Below, one piece after another: positions 43,066 through 51,990 of a stretch of 64,000 bases of DNA. Position 1 is the stretch's first letter, and each line of letters starts with the position of its first letter. The notes beneath the pieces are model-generated. The model was given only the letters and a program-made list of their open reading frames with translations, was not told the origin of the DNA and did no database searches. Both the position numbers and the translations under genes were made by a program. This stretch comes from an uncultured Bacteroidales bacterium (GTDB lineage Bacteria > Bacteroidota > Bacteroidia > Bacteroidales > Bacteroidaceae): contig CADCAG010000021.1 of NCBI GenBank assembly GCA_902799355.1, positions 1 through 64,000 of the forward strand. The letters are read 5' to 3'.

Positions 43066-43410
43066 TTAAAAATTAAGTCCACCTTTACGAGCTGCATCAG
43101 CGAGTGACTTCACACGGCCGTGATACAGATAACCGTTACGGTCGAAGACTACTGACTCTACGCCAGCCTCCTTAGCCTTTGCGGCAATCATCTCACCAAC
43201 CTTGGCAGCCTGCTCAATCTTTGGCATAGCCTCGAGGCCAGCAGAAGATGCAGATGCAAGTGTTTTACCTTCCAAATCGTTAATCACCTGAACGTAGATC
43301 TGCTTGTTGCTGCGGAACACGCTCATGCGGGGACGCTCGGCAGTACCGAATACGCTCTTACGAATTCTATACTTGATCTTAATTCGTCTTTCAATCTTCT
43401 TTGTTGTCAT
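43066..43410 (-). CDS. rplR: 50S ribosomal protein L18
   Basis: 114 residues, complete L18 that binds 5S rRNA ([20 protein letters not shown]; ends [17 protein letters not shown]). Confidence 0.98.
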   Translation of the reverse strand: MTTKKIERRIKIKYRIRKSVFGTAERPRMSVFRSNKQIYVQVINDLEGKTLASASSAGLEAMPKIEQAAKVGEMIAAKAKEAGVESVVFDRNGYLYHGRVKSLADAARKGGLNF

Positions 43411-43440
43411 AATTCTTTCTTCTTTTAATTGTTATTAGAA

Positions 43441-44010
43441 TTACTTAGCTGAGGCTGACTTACCCGACTTACGACGGATAACCTCACCCTTGAACAAGAT
43501 ACCCTTACCCTTATAAGGCTCCGGCATACGGAAAGAACGAATCTTAGCGCAAATCATACCCAGCAGCTGCTTGTCAGCAGACTCCAGAATGATCTGGGGA
43601 TTCTGGTTACGCTCCATCTTAGTCTCAACCTTTACCTCCTTAGGAAGCTGGATGAAGATGGGGTGAGTATAACCGAGAGAGAACTCGATGATGTTACCCT
43701 GGTTAGAAACACGGTAACCAACACCTACCAGCTCCATCTCCTTCTTATAACCCTCGCTGACACCAACAACCATGTTGTTGACAAGAGCACGATACAGACC
43801 ATGGAAAGCCTGCTTCTGCTTTACGTTTACGGGGCTGTTCTCATCAATCTCAAATGTTACATGACCATCAGCGATATTCACCTTGATAGAGGGATCTACC
43901 TTCTGTGAAAGCTCGCCCTTAGGACCCTTTACTGTAACAACACTGTCCTGACCCTGAGTAACGGTAACACCTGCAGGGATGCTAATTGGCAATTTTCCTA
44001 TTCTTGACAT
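43441..44010 (-). CDS. rplF: 50S ribosomal protein L6
   Basis: 189 residues from the ATG at 44010 (MSRIGKLPISIPAGVTV). An upstream in-frame TTG is less likely, since L6 always begins MSRIG. Both L6 repeats are complete. Confidence 0.97.
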   Translation of the reverse strand: MSRIGKLPISIPAGVTVTQGQDSVVTVKGPKGELSQKVDPSIKVNIADGHVTFEIDENSPVNVKQKQAFHGLYRALVNNMVVGVSEGYKKEMELVGVGYRVSNQGNIIEFSLGYTHPIFIQLPKEVKVETKMERNQNPQIILESADKQLLGMICAKIRSFRMPEPYKGKGILFKGEVIRRKSGKSASAK

Positions 44011-44025
44011 ATTCGAATCCTCCAA

Positions 44026-44421
44026 TTAATAAACGTAGCAAAGCACCTCACCACCAATCTTCAGCTGTGCGGCCTCTTTGTCTGTCATTACACCCTGAGA
44101 CGTGGATAAGATTGCGATACCCAGTCCGTTAATTACTCTCGGCATGTTCTTGTAACCAGTGTACTTACGAAGACCTGGTGTAGACACGCGCTTCAGGCAC
44201 TTGATGGCATTTGCCTTTGTGGCAGGGTCATACTTCAAGGCTACCTTGATAGTACCCTGAGGGCCATCCTCCACGAACTTGTAGTTCAGGATGTAACCCT
44301 TCTCGAAGAGGATCTTGGTGATCTCTTTCTTCAAGTTAGACGCAGGAACCTCAACAACACGGTGATTAGCCATGATGGCGTTTCTGAGTCTGGTCAGATA
44401 ATCTGCTATTGGATCTGTCAT
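44026..44421 (-). CDS. rpsH: 30S ribosomal protein S8
   Basis: 131 residues: MTDPIADYLTRLRNAIMANH start and KIGGEVLCYVY end, both standard. Confidence 0.98.
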   Translation of the reverse strand: MTDPIADYLTRLRNAIMANHRVVEVPASNLKKEITKILFEKGYILNYKFVEDGPQGTIKVALKYDPATKANAIKCLKRVSTPGLRKYTGYKNMPRVINGLGIAILSTSQGVMTDKEAAQLKIGGEVLCYVY

Positions 44422-44487
44422 AAAATAAATTGTTTAATTAATCGGGACTGCCCCGACAATATTAAATAAAAAACTCTCTTTCTCGAA

Positions 44488-44790
44488 TTACCAGCTAGCC
44501 TTCTTCACTCCGGGAATCAGACCGCTTGATGCCATCTCACGGAACTGGATACGGCTGAGACCGAACTGACGCATATATCCCTTGGGACGGCCAGTCAGTT
44601 TGCAGCGGTTGTGCAGACGGATGGGGTTAGCATTCTTGGGGATAGCCTGCAGGGCACGAGCAGCCTCGTAAGCAGCAGCGGGATCCTCAGATGTTGCGAT
44701 AATCTTCTTCAGGGCTGCACGCTTTTCAGCGTAACGGGCTACGAGCTTAGCGCGCTTCACCTCACGAGCCTTCATTGATTCTTTTGCCAT
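44488..44790 (-). CDS. rpsN: 30S ribosomal protein S14
   Basis: 100 residues; '[20 protein letters not shown]' is diagnostic. The long zinc-free form, with only one of the four zinc Cys. Confidence 0.98.
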   Translation of the reverse strand: MAKESMKAREVKRAKLVARYAEKRAALKKIIATSEDPAAAYEAARALQAIPKNANPIRLHNRCKLTGRPKGYMRQFGLSRIQFREMASSGLIPGVKKASW

Positions 44791-44795
44791 ATCTC

Positions 44796-45353
44796 TTAAT
44801 CGTTTTTAGCGTTCTTAAACGGCAGACCAAAGGCCTTCAGCAGAGCATAACCCTCCTCGTCAGTCTGAGCAGACGTTACGAAGGTGATGTTCATACCCTG
44901 AATGCGGTCTACGGTATCGATATTGATCTCAGGGAAGATAATCTGCTCCTGGACACCCAGTGTGTAGTTACCACGGCCATCGAACTTGCTCTCAATACCC
45001 TTGAAGTCACGGATACGGGGCAGAGCCACGCGAACCAGCTTCTCTAGGAACTCATACATGCGCTCACGACGCAGGGTTACCATGACGCCGATAGGCATCT
45101 TCTTACGGAGCTTGAAGTTGGCGATATCCTTCTTTGAGTAGGTAGCGACAGCCTTCTGACCGCAGATGGTAGTGATCTCGTTGATAGCTACGTCGATGAT
45201 CTTCTTGTCCTGAGTGGCATCACCCAGACCCTGGTTGATGACGATCTTCTTCAGGACGGGAACCTGCATCTTTGAGCTATAGTTGAACTGCTTCTCCAAT
45301 GCCGGAGCAATCTGCTCGACATAGGTCTTCTTCAATTGTGCTGTATTTGCCAT
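44796..45353 (-). CDS. rplE: 50S ribosomal protein L5
   Basis: 185 residues, complete, 5S rRNA-binding ([21 protein letters not shown]-type end [13 protein letters not shown]). Shares one base with the rplX stop. Confidence 0.98.
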   Translation of the reverse strand: MANTAQLKKTYVEQIAPALEKQFNYSSKMQVPVLKKIVINQGLGDATQDKKIIDVAINEITTICGQKAVATYSKKDIANFKLRKKMPIGVMVTLRRERMYEFLEKLVRVALPRIRDFKGIESKFDGRGNYTLGVQEQIIFPEINIDTVDRIQGMNITFVTSAQTDEEGYALLKAFGLPFKNAKND

Positions 45354-45679
45354 TACTTAATCTCCTCCCCTGACTTTTCTGACTTTTTAGCGATACGAAC
45401 GACGTTCTTACCCTCGTGCTTGATGCTTACGCGAGTAGCCTTGCCGCTCTTCGGATCGATGAGACTTAAATTAGATATGTGAATAGGAGCCTCCTGCTTC
45501 ACGATACCACCCTGTGGGTTCTTAGCGCTCGGCTTCGTGCTCTTAGAGACCATGTTCACGCCCTCTACGATAGCACGCTCCTTCTCTACGAGAACCTTGA
45601 GCACCTTACCAGTCTTGCCCTTGTCCTCACCGGCCAGAACAACAACTGTATCGTTTTTTCTAATATGTAACTTAGCCAT
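45353..45679 (-). CDS. rplX: 50S ribosomal protein L24
   Basis: 108 residues with the KOW motif '[20 protein letters not shown]' and complete end. Confidence 0.98.
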   Translation of the reverse strand: MAKLHIRKNDTVVVLAGEDKGKTGKVLKVLVEKERAIVEGVNMVSKSTKPSAKNPQGGIVKQEAPIHISNLSLIDPKSGKATRVSIKHEGKNVVRIAKKSEKSGEEIK

Positions 45680-45700
45680 TACTTCTAAACTTTTTATGAT

Positions 45701-46066
45701 TTAAAGAACCTCAGGTGCCAGTGAAACGACCTTCATGTTAACGGCACGAAGCTCACGGGCTACGGGGCCGAAGATACGGCTGCCACGGAGCTCACCAGCG
45801 TTGTTCAGCAGTACGCAGGCGTTGTCGTCGAAGCGGATGTAAGAACCATCGGCACGACGGATTTCCTTCTTTGTACGAACAACCAGAGCCTTAGACACTG
45901 CACCCTTTTTAACGTCACTTGTGGGGATTGCGTTCTTGATAGCAACGACAATCACGTCACCTACGCTTGCATAACGGCGGCGGGTACCACCCAGCACACG
46001 GATGCAGAGAGCCTCGCGTGCACCGCTGTTGTCAGCTACGGTAAGTCTTGTTTCTGTCTGTATCAT
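45701..46066 (-). CDS. rplN: 50S ribosomal protein L14
   Basis: 121 residues: [18 protein letters not shown] start, complete end [11 protein letters not shown]. Confidence 0.98.
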   Translation of the reverse strand: MIQTETRLTVADNSGAREALCIRVLGGTRRRYASVGDVIVVAIKNAIPTSDVKKGAVSKALVVRTKKEIRRADGSYIRFDDNACVLLNNAGELRGSRIFGPVARELRAVNMKVVSLAPEVL

Positions 46067-46068
46067 AT

Positions 46069-46335
46069 TTACTTAGCCTTTTCTACGATTTGTACTAAAC
46101 GCCATCTCTTAGTCTTAGAGAGGGGGCGGGTCTCCATAATCAGAACGGTATCGCCAACCTGGCACTCGTTCTTCTCATCATGAGCATGGTACTTCTTTGT
46201 CTTCTGGACAAACTTACCATAAATAGGGTGCTTCTCCTTGAACTTAGCGGCAATAACAATGGTTTTATCCATCTTGTTGCTGATTACGACACCCTGTCTT
46301 GTCTTTCTTAAATTTCTTGTTTCCATCTGGACCAT
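46069..46335 (-). CDS. rpsQ: 30S ribosomal protein S17
   Basis: 88 residues: '[19 protein letters not shown]' and '[20 protein letters not shown]' are the family signature. Confidence 0.98.
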   Translation of the reverse strand: MVQMETRNLRKTRQGVVISNKMDKTIVIAAKFKEKHPIYGKFVQKTKKYHAHDEKNECQVGDTVLIMETRPLSKTKRWRLVQIVEKAK

Positions 46336-46337
46336 TA

Positions 46338-46532
46338 TTATTTGTTAAGTTCTCTCTGACGGAGTTCAGTCTGCATGCGTGCGATGTCACGACGTGCTGC
46401 CTTAATCTGTGATGGATTCTCCATAGGAGTTACTGCGTGGTTCAGCTTCATCTGATTGTACTGGGCAACGGCAGTCTCCAGCTTCTCGGCCAATTCCTTG
46501 GTCTCGAGACCTTTAATTTCTGTCATCTTCAT
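46338..46532 (-). CDS. rpmC: 50S ribosomal protein L29
   Basis: 64 residues, two-helix L29 ([21 protein letters not shown]), docking site for factors at the exit tunnel. Confidence 0.97.
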   Translation of the reverse strand: MKMTEIKGLETKELAEKLETAVAQYNQMKLNHAVTPMENPSQIKAARRDIARMQTELRQRELNK

Positions 46533-46535
46533 AGC

Positions 46536-46964
46536 TTAAGCGTTTTTATCGTAATCGCGTCTAACAACAAACTTAGTCTTCACGGGCAGCTTCTGGGCAC
46601 CGAGGCGAAGAGCCTCCTTGGCAACCTCGAAGGGAACACCCTCAACTTCGAAGAGGATACGACCCGGGGTTACAGGTGCTACCCATCCTGCGGGATCACC
46701 CTTACCTTTACCCATACGTACGTCAGCAGGCTTACGAGTGATGGGTTTGTCCGGGAAGATGCGAATCCATACCTGACCTTCACGGTTCATATAACGGTTG
46801 ATGGCAACACGGGCTGCCTCAATCTGGCGGCTGTCAATCCACTTGGCATCCAATGTCTTGATACCGAATGAACCGAACGACAGCGTCGTTCCGCGGTGGG
46901 CGTTGCCTTTATTGCCACGTCCGTCCTGCGGTCTTCTATATCTTACTCTTTTGGGTTGTAACAT
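46536..46964 (-). CDS. rplP: 50S ribosomal protein L16
   Basis: 142 residues: [20 protein letters not shown] start; Arg-rich '[17 protein letters not shown]' signature, complete. Confidence 0.98.
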   Translation of the reverse strand: MLQPKRVRYRRPQDGRGNKGNAHRGTTLSFGSFGIKTLDAKWIDSRQIEAARVAINRYMNREGQVWIRIFPDKPITRKPADVRMGKGKGDPAGWVAPVTPGRILFEVEGVPFEVAKEALRLGAQKLPVKTKFVVRRDYDKNA

Positions 46965-46989
46965 GATAGCTTCTTACTTTAACAGTTAA

Positions 46990-47715
46990 TTACTTTTTCT
47001 TGTTGCGGAATCTTCTGCCACCATTGTCACGACCACCATTAGAGCGGGCAGTGCCCTTCTCCTGAGTGAAGTTTGGAGCCAAGTCAACCTTTCCATAAAC
47101 CTCACCACGGCAGATCCAAACCTTCAGACCCAGCAGGCCAACCTTCGTGAGGGCCTCTGCCTGGCAGTAATCAATGTCAGCACGGAAGGTGTGCAGTGGA
47201 GTACGACCTTCCTTGATCATCTCGCTACGTGCGATTTCAGCGCCGTTCAGACGACCTGAGATCTGCACTTTGATACCCTCTGCTCCAGCGCGCATGGTGT
47301 TAGCCACAGCCATCTTGATAGCACGGCGGTAAGCAATCTTACCCTCTATCTGGCGAGCGATGTTGTTGGCTACGATGTTTGCATCGAGCTCGGGCTTCTT
47401 AACTTCGAAAATATTAATCTGAATCTCCTTGTCGTAGAGTTTCTTCAGCTCTTCCTTGAGCTTGTCGACATCCTGACCACCCTTACCAATGACCAGACCC
47501 GGACGGGCTGTGCAGATGGTGATGGTAACCAGCTTCAGTGTGCGCTCGATGACAATCTTCGAGATGCTGGCCTTAGCCAGACGCTCGTTCAGATACTTAC
47601 GGATTTTCTGGTCCTCTACCAGGTTGTCACCGAAGTTCTTGCCACCGAACCAATTCGAATCCCAACCCTTGATGATACCAAGACGGTTGCTAATAGGATT
47701 TACTTTCTGTCCCAT
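46990..47715 (-). CDS. rpsC: 30S ribosomal protein S3
   Basis: 241 residues with KH domain ([18 protein letters not shown]) and a basic Arg/Gly/Asn-rich tail. Confidence 0.98.
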   Translation of the reverse strand: MGQKVNPISNRLGIIKGWDSNWFGGKNFGDNLVEDQKIRKYLNERLAKASISKIVIERTLKLVTITICTARPGLVIGKGGQDVDKLKEELKKLYDKEIQINIFEVKKPELDANIVANNIARQIEGKIAYRRAIKMAVANTMRAGAEGIKVQISGRLNGAEIARSEMIKEGRTPLHTFRADIDYCQAEALTKVGLLGLKVWICRGEVYGKVDLAPNFTQEKGTARSNGGRDNGGRRFRNKKK

Positions 47716-47723
47716 ACCTTTTC

Positions 47724-48122
47724 TTAATCATTAGTTTTAGCGTCAACAAACAGAGTAACGTGGTTCGAACGCTTACGGATACGATAGCCACGGCCCTGAG
47801 GTGCCGGTCTCATACGTTTCATTGTCACACCCTCGTCGACGAAGACACGGCTAACATACAGTTCACCGTCTTCTGCCTTGCGGTCATTCTTGGCCTCCCA
47901 GTTGGCGATAGCCGAGCGGAGAAGCTTCTCTACATTCTCTGAAGCAGCCTTCTTCGAGAAACGCAGCACACCGAGTGCGCGATTAACCTCCATACCGCGG
48001 ATCATGTCAACGACATAACGCATCTTGCGAGGTGAAGAGGGACAGCCATTCAGCTTTGCAAAGTACTGTGTCTTATTGGCTGCCTTTCTTTTCTCAGCCG
48101 CTAATCTTTTTCTTGCTCCCAT
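47724..48122 (-). CDS. rplV: 50S ribosomal protein L22
   Basis: 132 residues; tunnel-loop region '[21 protein letters not shown]' is split by the macrolide-contact hairpin. Complete. Confidence 0.98.
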   Translation of the reverse strand: MGARKRLAAEKRKAANKTQYFAKLNGCPSSPRKMRYVVDMIRGMEVNRALGVLRFSKKAASENVEKLLRSAIANWEAKNDRKAEDGELYVSRVFVDEGVTMKRMRPAPQGRGYRIRKRSNHVTLFVDAKTND

Positions 48123-48162
48123 ATTTAATGTTTCATTTTTTAATGTTTAATACCCCTGGAGC

Positions 48163-48429
48163 TTATTTCTTGTTGCCGGCATGGCCACCGAAACGACGCG
48201 TGGGAGAGAACTCACCCAGCTTGTGTCCTACCATGTTCTCGGTAACGTAGACAGGGATAAATTTGTTTCCGTTATGAACTGCAACAGTATGTCCCACGAA
48301 ATCGGGGGAAATCATTGAAGCTCTGGCCCATGTCTTTACGACAGTCTTCTTACCGCTCTCATTCATGGCGAGAATCTTCTTCTCAAGAGCGACGTTGATG
48401 TATGGACCCTTTTTTAATGAACGACTCAT
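48163..48429 (-). CDS. rpsS: 30S ribosomal protein S19
   Basis: 88 residues: [18 protein letters not shown] start, '[17 protein letters not shown]' end. Confidence 0.98.
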   Translation of the reverse strand: MSRSLKKGPYINVALEKKILAMNESGKKTVVKTWARASMISPDFVGHTVAVHNGNKFIPVYVTENMVGHKLGEFSPTRRFGGHAGNKK

Positions 48430-48455
48430 AATTTACTCTTTACTTAACTAAGTGA

Positions 48456-49200
48456 TTACTTCTTGTTAGCTCTTTCGATGATGTACTTGTTCGACTGCTT
48501 CTTAGGAGCGCGAGTCTTGAGACCCTTAGCGTACAAGCCCTTACGTGAACGAGGATGTCCACCAGACTGACGACCTTCACCACCACCCATTGGGTGATCG
48601 TGCGGGTTCATAACAACACCACGGTTGTGAGGACGCTGACCCAACCAGCGTGAGCGACCGGCCTTACCCGACTGCTCCAGAGCGTGGTCAGAGTTACCAA
48701 CACTACCAATAGTAGCCTTACAAGCTGAGAGTACCTGACGGGTCTCACCTGAAGGGAGCTTAATCACACAGTAGCTTCCCTCACGAGAGGTCAGCTGAGC
48801 GAAATTACCAGCCGAACGAACCAGCAGGGCACCCTGTCCGGGACGCAACTCAATGTTGTGAATTACGGTACCCACGGGGATGTTGGCCAGGGGAAGCGCA
48901 TTACCTACCTCAGGCACTGCGTCTGCGCCAGACATCAGAGTTGCACCAACTTCCAGTCCGTTAGGAGCAATGATATAACGTTTTTCACCATCAGCGTAGT
49001 AGAGCAGAGCAATGCGAGCTGAACGGTTAGGATCATACTCGATAGTCTTTACTACAGCTGGAACACCATCCTTCTCTCGCTTGAAGTCGATCAGACGATA
49101 CTTCTTCTTGTGGCCGCCGCCCATGTAGCGGACAGTCATCTTACCGGTGAACTTTGTGTCTTTGACCCGGTGTAACGGGCTTTAATTTACGTACTGCCAT
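48456..49200 (-). pseudogene. rplB: 50S ribosomal protein L2, internal deletion
   Basis: The C-terminal 227 residues (from [12 protein letters not shown] at 49139) are normal L2 including the peptidyl-transferase-centre histidine in '[14 protein letters not shown]'. The native start is at 49200: [17 protein letters not shown] is encoded, then the frame hits TAA at 49141-49143. About 30 residues that should link KHV-type sequence to TGKMTVRY are missing, and the frame is shifted. About 90 nt appear lost near 49147. Full L2 has about 274 residues and is essential, so this looks like an assembly error, or a real copy lies elsewhere. Confidence 0.9.
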
Positions 49201-49206
49201 TTTTTA

Positions 49207-49569
49207 TTACTGAATATTGCTATAAAAATCAATGCTGTCGCCCTCCTTAAGAGTAACGATGGCCTTCTTGAACGCATTCTTCTGACCTCTCACGAGACCT
49301 GCTTTGGTATAGCGGCTTGAGCGCTTACCGGCATAGCGAAGCGTATTTACATTCTCTACTGTAACGTTGTACATAGCCTCAACCTCCTTGGCGATCTCTA
49401 CCTTGTTAGCCTCGGGCTTAACAATGAAACCGTACTTGGGCTGAGCCTTCTTCGTTACTTCCTCACCACGGTGAGCACCAGTCTTGGGCTTGTAAGTCTT
49501 GTCAACAGAAGTCTTCTCCGTGATGTTGTTCATCTTCTCTGAAATCAGAGGCTTTATAATGAAACTCAT
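49207..49569 (-). CDS. rplW: 50S ribosomal protein L23 with insertion
   Basis: 120 residues from the ATG at 49569 (MSFIIKPLISEKMNNITEK). The core matches L23 and ends VTLKEGDSIDFYSNIQ. Residues 20-44 (around VDKTYKPKTGAHRGEEV) form an extra basic loop that I do not know from typical L23 of about 96 residues. It is in frame and fits the globular surface side. Confidence 0.95.
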   Translation of the reverse strand: MSFIIKPLISEKMNNITEKTSVDKTYKPKTGAHRGEEVTKKAQPKYGFIVKPEANKVEIAKEVEAMYNVTVENVNTLRYAGKRSSRYTKAGLVRGQKNAFKKAIVTLKEGDSIDFYSNIQ

Positions 49570-49576
49570 AATCTTC

Positions 49577-49604
49577 TTCAATTTTCAATTATCAATTATC
49601 AATT
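49577..49604. repeat. heptad repeat array between rplD and rplW
   Basis: Units ttcaatt/ttcaatt/atcaatt/atcaatt, 28 bp, reach the rplD stop codon. Confidence 0.8.
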
Positions 49605-50229
49605 AACCCAGCACTGTGTCGATAGCTTTCAGAGAATTCTCGGTGATGACCATCACATCAGCGTTCAGCACCTTGTAGGTGTTCACGTTAGAAGCGATGA
49701 TGCACTCAGCCTTCTGCAGGTTGCGAGCTGACAGGTATACATTCTTGTTAGACTCGGGCAGAACCATGAGCAGCTTCTTGCCGTCAACCTTCAGATTCTT
49801 TGCAATGCTGATGAACTCCTTAGTCTTAGGAGCATCCATAGCGAAGTCCTCAACAACGATGATAGCATTCTCCTGAGCCTTGTAAGACAGAGCTGACTTG
49901 CGGGCCAGAGCCTTTACCTTCTTGTTCAGCTTGAAACCATAGTCACGGGGTGTAGGACCGAATACGCGACCACCACCACGCAGCAGAGGTGAGTTGATAT
50001 CACCATGGCGAGCGCCACCGCCGCCCTTCTGACGACCGAGCTTGCGGGTAGAACCAGCGTGCTCTGAACGCTCCTTAGCCTTTGCGGTACCCTGACGCTG
50101 GTTAGCGAGATACTGCTTTACATCCAGATAAATGACGTGATCGTTGGGTTCAATGCCGAAGATAGACTCGTTCAACGTAACCTTACGTCCGGTCTCCTGA
50201 CCGTTGATATTCAATACGTTAATTTCCAT
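49603..50229 (-). CDS. rplD: 50S ribosomal protein L4
   Basis: 208 residues; tunnel-lining loop '[19 protein letters not shown]' and C-terminal globular domain are complete. Confidence 0.98.
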   Translation of the reverse strand: MEINVLNINGQETGRKVTLNESIFGIEPNDHVIYLDVKQYLANQRQGTAKAKERSEHAGSTRKLGRQKGGGGARHGDINSPLLRGGGRVFGPTPRDYGFKLNKKVKALARKSALSYKAQENAIIVVEDFAMDAPKTKEFISIAKNLKVDGKKLLMVLPESNKNVYLSARNLQKAECIIASNVNTYKVLNADVMVITENSLKAIDTVLG

Positions 50230-50232
50230 AGC

Positions 50233-50847
50233 TTACTTCTCAATTAAAACAGTTGAACCATTGCATCCGGCGCAGCTGCCCTTCACGAGCAGGAGGTTGT
50301 GCTCCGGAATTACCTTTAACACTTTCAGGTTCTGCGTTGTCACGCGGTCGCCACCCATCTGGCCACCCATGCGCATACCCTTGAACACCTTGGCGGGATA
50401 AGAACAAGCACCGATAGAACCTGGCTTGCGCAGACGGTCGTCCTGACCGTGAGTGCTCTGACCAACACCACCGAAACCGTGGCGCTTAACAACACCCTGG
50501 AAACCCTTACCCTTTGAGGTACCTACGATGTCAACGAACTCTGCATCAGCAAAGAGGTCAACAGTAATCACGTCTCCGAGGTTGTGCTCCTCGTCAAACT
50601 TGAACTCGGCCAAGTGGGCCTTTGGTGTTGTACCTGCCTTCTTGAAGATACCCATCATTGCTTTGGTGGTGTTCTTCTCTTTCTTATCGCCATAAGCGAG
50701 CTGAAGAGCAGCATAACCGTCCTTCTCGACGGTCTTCACCTGAGTAACAACACAAGGACCACATTCGATAACAGTGCACGGTACATTCTTACCGTCGGCA
50801 CTGAAAACGGAAGTCATTCCGATTTTTCTTCCAATTAATCCTGGCAT
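50233..50847 (-). CDS. rplC: 50S ribosomal protein L3
   Basis: 204 residues: [20 protein letters not shown] start; '[21 protein letters not shown]' region carries the conserved Gln methylated in E. coli. First r-protein gene of the operon here; rpsJ, which normally precedes it, is absent. Confidence 0.98.
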   Translation of the reverse strand: MPGLIGRKIGMTSVFSADGKNVPCTVIECGPCVVTQVKTVEKDGYAALQLAYGDKKEKNTTKAMMGIFKKAGTTPKAHLAEFKFDEEHNLGDVITVDLFADAEFVDIVGTSKGKGFQGVVKRHGFGGVGQSTHGQDDRLRKPGSIGACSYPAKVFKGMRMGGQMGGDRVTTQNLKVLKVIPEHNLLLVKGSCAGCNGSTVLIEK

Positions 50848-51069
50848 TTCAGTTTAATAATTTAAAATAATAATGTAATGTTTGAATATATTCTCTTTTT
50901 AAGTGCCGCCGTAACTACCGCGCTTGCAAAATACACCTAAAAAGAACCGCACTCACTTCTTCGCAATTGAAGGTTAAGTCGCTCTTTGTCAGCGTATTGT
51001 TAGCCTAACGGCCAGCGCAATACTCACTTAAGCGGCTGCAAAGGTACACATTATATATAAAATACACAA
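50848..51069 (-). promoter_or_regulatory. promoter and long leader of the ribosomal superoperon
   Basis: TTG (51067-51069) and TACCTTTG (51039-51046), 20-nt spacer, drive a leader of about 185 nt to the rplC start. The leader contains pairing segments such as GTATTG/CAATAC around 50990-51021 and a repeated 'AAGTGAGT'. No open frame of note is present. A regulatory 5' UTR for feedback by an r-protein is plausible. Confidence 0.55.
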
Positions 51070-51138
51070 TAGTAGTACCTGTAAAAATAACATAGTTTAA
51101 CTAATTTTGCCGTTTTTAACTTTCTTAGTCAGTTAAAA

Positions 51139-51582
51139 TCAGCTCAGCATGCGACAAATCTCCTCCAGGTAGCGTTGGTCTGTCTCGTCGAAGGCAGCCA
51201 GTCGCTCACTGTCAATATCCAGCACGGCCGTCACCCTACCCTCTTTGTCAAAAACGGGCACCACAATCTCAGAGCGCGACGCACTACTGCATGCTATATG
51301 CCCTGGGAACTGCTCCACGTCGGGCACCACAATCGTCTGCTCGCGCTGCCATGCCGTACCACAGACGCCACGACCGAAAGGGATATGCATACAAGCTACC
51401 GGCCCTTGGAAAGGACCCAGTACCAGTTCGTTGCCGACGACACGGTAGAATCCCGTCCACCAGAACTTCATCTCCTGATGGATGGCGGCAGCCACATTAC
51501 TCATCACTGCCACCTGATCTGTTTCTCCTGCTATCAGCGACCTAATCTGGTCTACCAGCATCTTGTATTGTTCTTCTTTCAT
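51139..51582 (-). CDS. free methionine-(R)-sulfoxide reductase (GAF domain)
   Basis: A 147-residue GAF-domain protein with the three fRMsr cysteines C64, C74 and C98 in 'PVACMHIPFGRGVCGTAW' and 'HIACSSASRSEIVVP'. It reduces free Met-R-sulfoxide, using disulfide exchange. Length matches the family. Its promoter is directly upstream and the gene stands alone. Confidence 0.92.
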   Translation of the reverse strand: MKEEQYKMLVDQIRSLIAGETDQVAVMSNVAAAIHQEMKFWWTGFYRVVGNELVLGPFQGPVACMHIPFGRGVCGTAWQREQTIVVPDVEQFPGHIACSSASRSEIVVPVFDKEGRVTAVLDIDSERLAAFDETDQRYLEEICRMLS

Positions 51583-51587
51583 GGCTG

Positions 51588-51618
51588 CAAAGGTAGCACT
51601 TTCTTTTCAGCTCTGCAA
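51588..51618 (-). promoter_or_regulatory. promoter for the fRMsr gene
   Basis: TTG (51616-51618) and TACCTTTG (51588-51595), 20-nt spacer. The ATG begins 5 nt past the -7 box, indicating a leaderless mRNA. Confidence 0.7.
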
Positions 51619-51650
51619 TAGATGCCCTTCTTTTAACACACTTTTCAATA

Positions 51651-51692
51651 ATAGAGCACCCCCGAGCGTAATACACGTTCGGGGGTGTCTAT
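51651..51692. terminator. strong hairpin terminator
   Basis: Left arm 51651-51669 (atagagcacccccgagcgt) and right arm 51675-51692 pair with one bulge and one wobble around a 5-nt loop. It ends the leftward secreted-protein transcript before the fRMsr promoter. Confidence 0.8.
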
Positions 51693-51702
51693 TAGTATTT
51701 GT

Positions 51703-51885
51703 TTATAAGAAAATATTGTCTCCGCCTTCTTCTGTCGGCAGGACGTCGTCTGTGGGAATGAGGTTAAACTCTTCTGTTCCACCGATGTCTGAAAGATTGT
51801 CCAAGTCATTGACACTCATTGCCAACATCTGCTGAGCCTGTATCTTGATGATTGCCAGTTCTGGAATAATATATTGTTTCTTCAT
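51703..51885 (-). CDS. small protein of unknown function (60 residues)
   Basis: Starts MKKQYIIPELAIIKIQAQQM and has an acidic, glycine-rich second half (NLSDIGGTEEFN; EEGGDNIFL). Short genes with this 'MKKxYIxPE...QxML' start occur in Prevotella-type genomes near secreted proteins; function is unknown to me. No -7 box lies upstream, so it may be read through from the giant gene 87 nt before. It has no signal peptide by eye. Confidence 0.6.
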   Translation of the reverse strand: MKKQYIIPELAIIKIQAQQMLAMSVNDLDNLSDIGGTEEFNLIPTDDVLPTEEGGDNIFL

Positions 51886-51900
51886 ATCTTCTATTATTAT

Positions 51901-51990
51901 TTAATCACGACCTTGAGCTACGCTCGAGCTCGTTCACGTTCGGACGAACTCGAGCATGGCTCAGTTTGTCACTCACTTAATCACGACCTT
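51901..51990. repeat. hairpin segment flanked by 14-bp direct repeats
   Basis: ttaatcacgacctt occurs at 51901-51914 and 51977-51990. Between them is a long imperfect palindrome (51915-51962). Either copy of the direct repeat encodes the end KVVIK plus stop of the giant protein, so the structure looks like an insertion or duplication at its last codons. Confidence 0.7.

Noticed and set aside
51703-51885. RiPP precursor peptide
   Set aside because: No modifying enzyme, protease or export gene for a peptide product lies nearby; the acidic tail alone is not sufficient.
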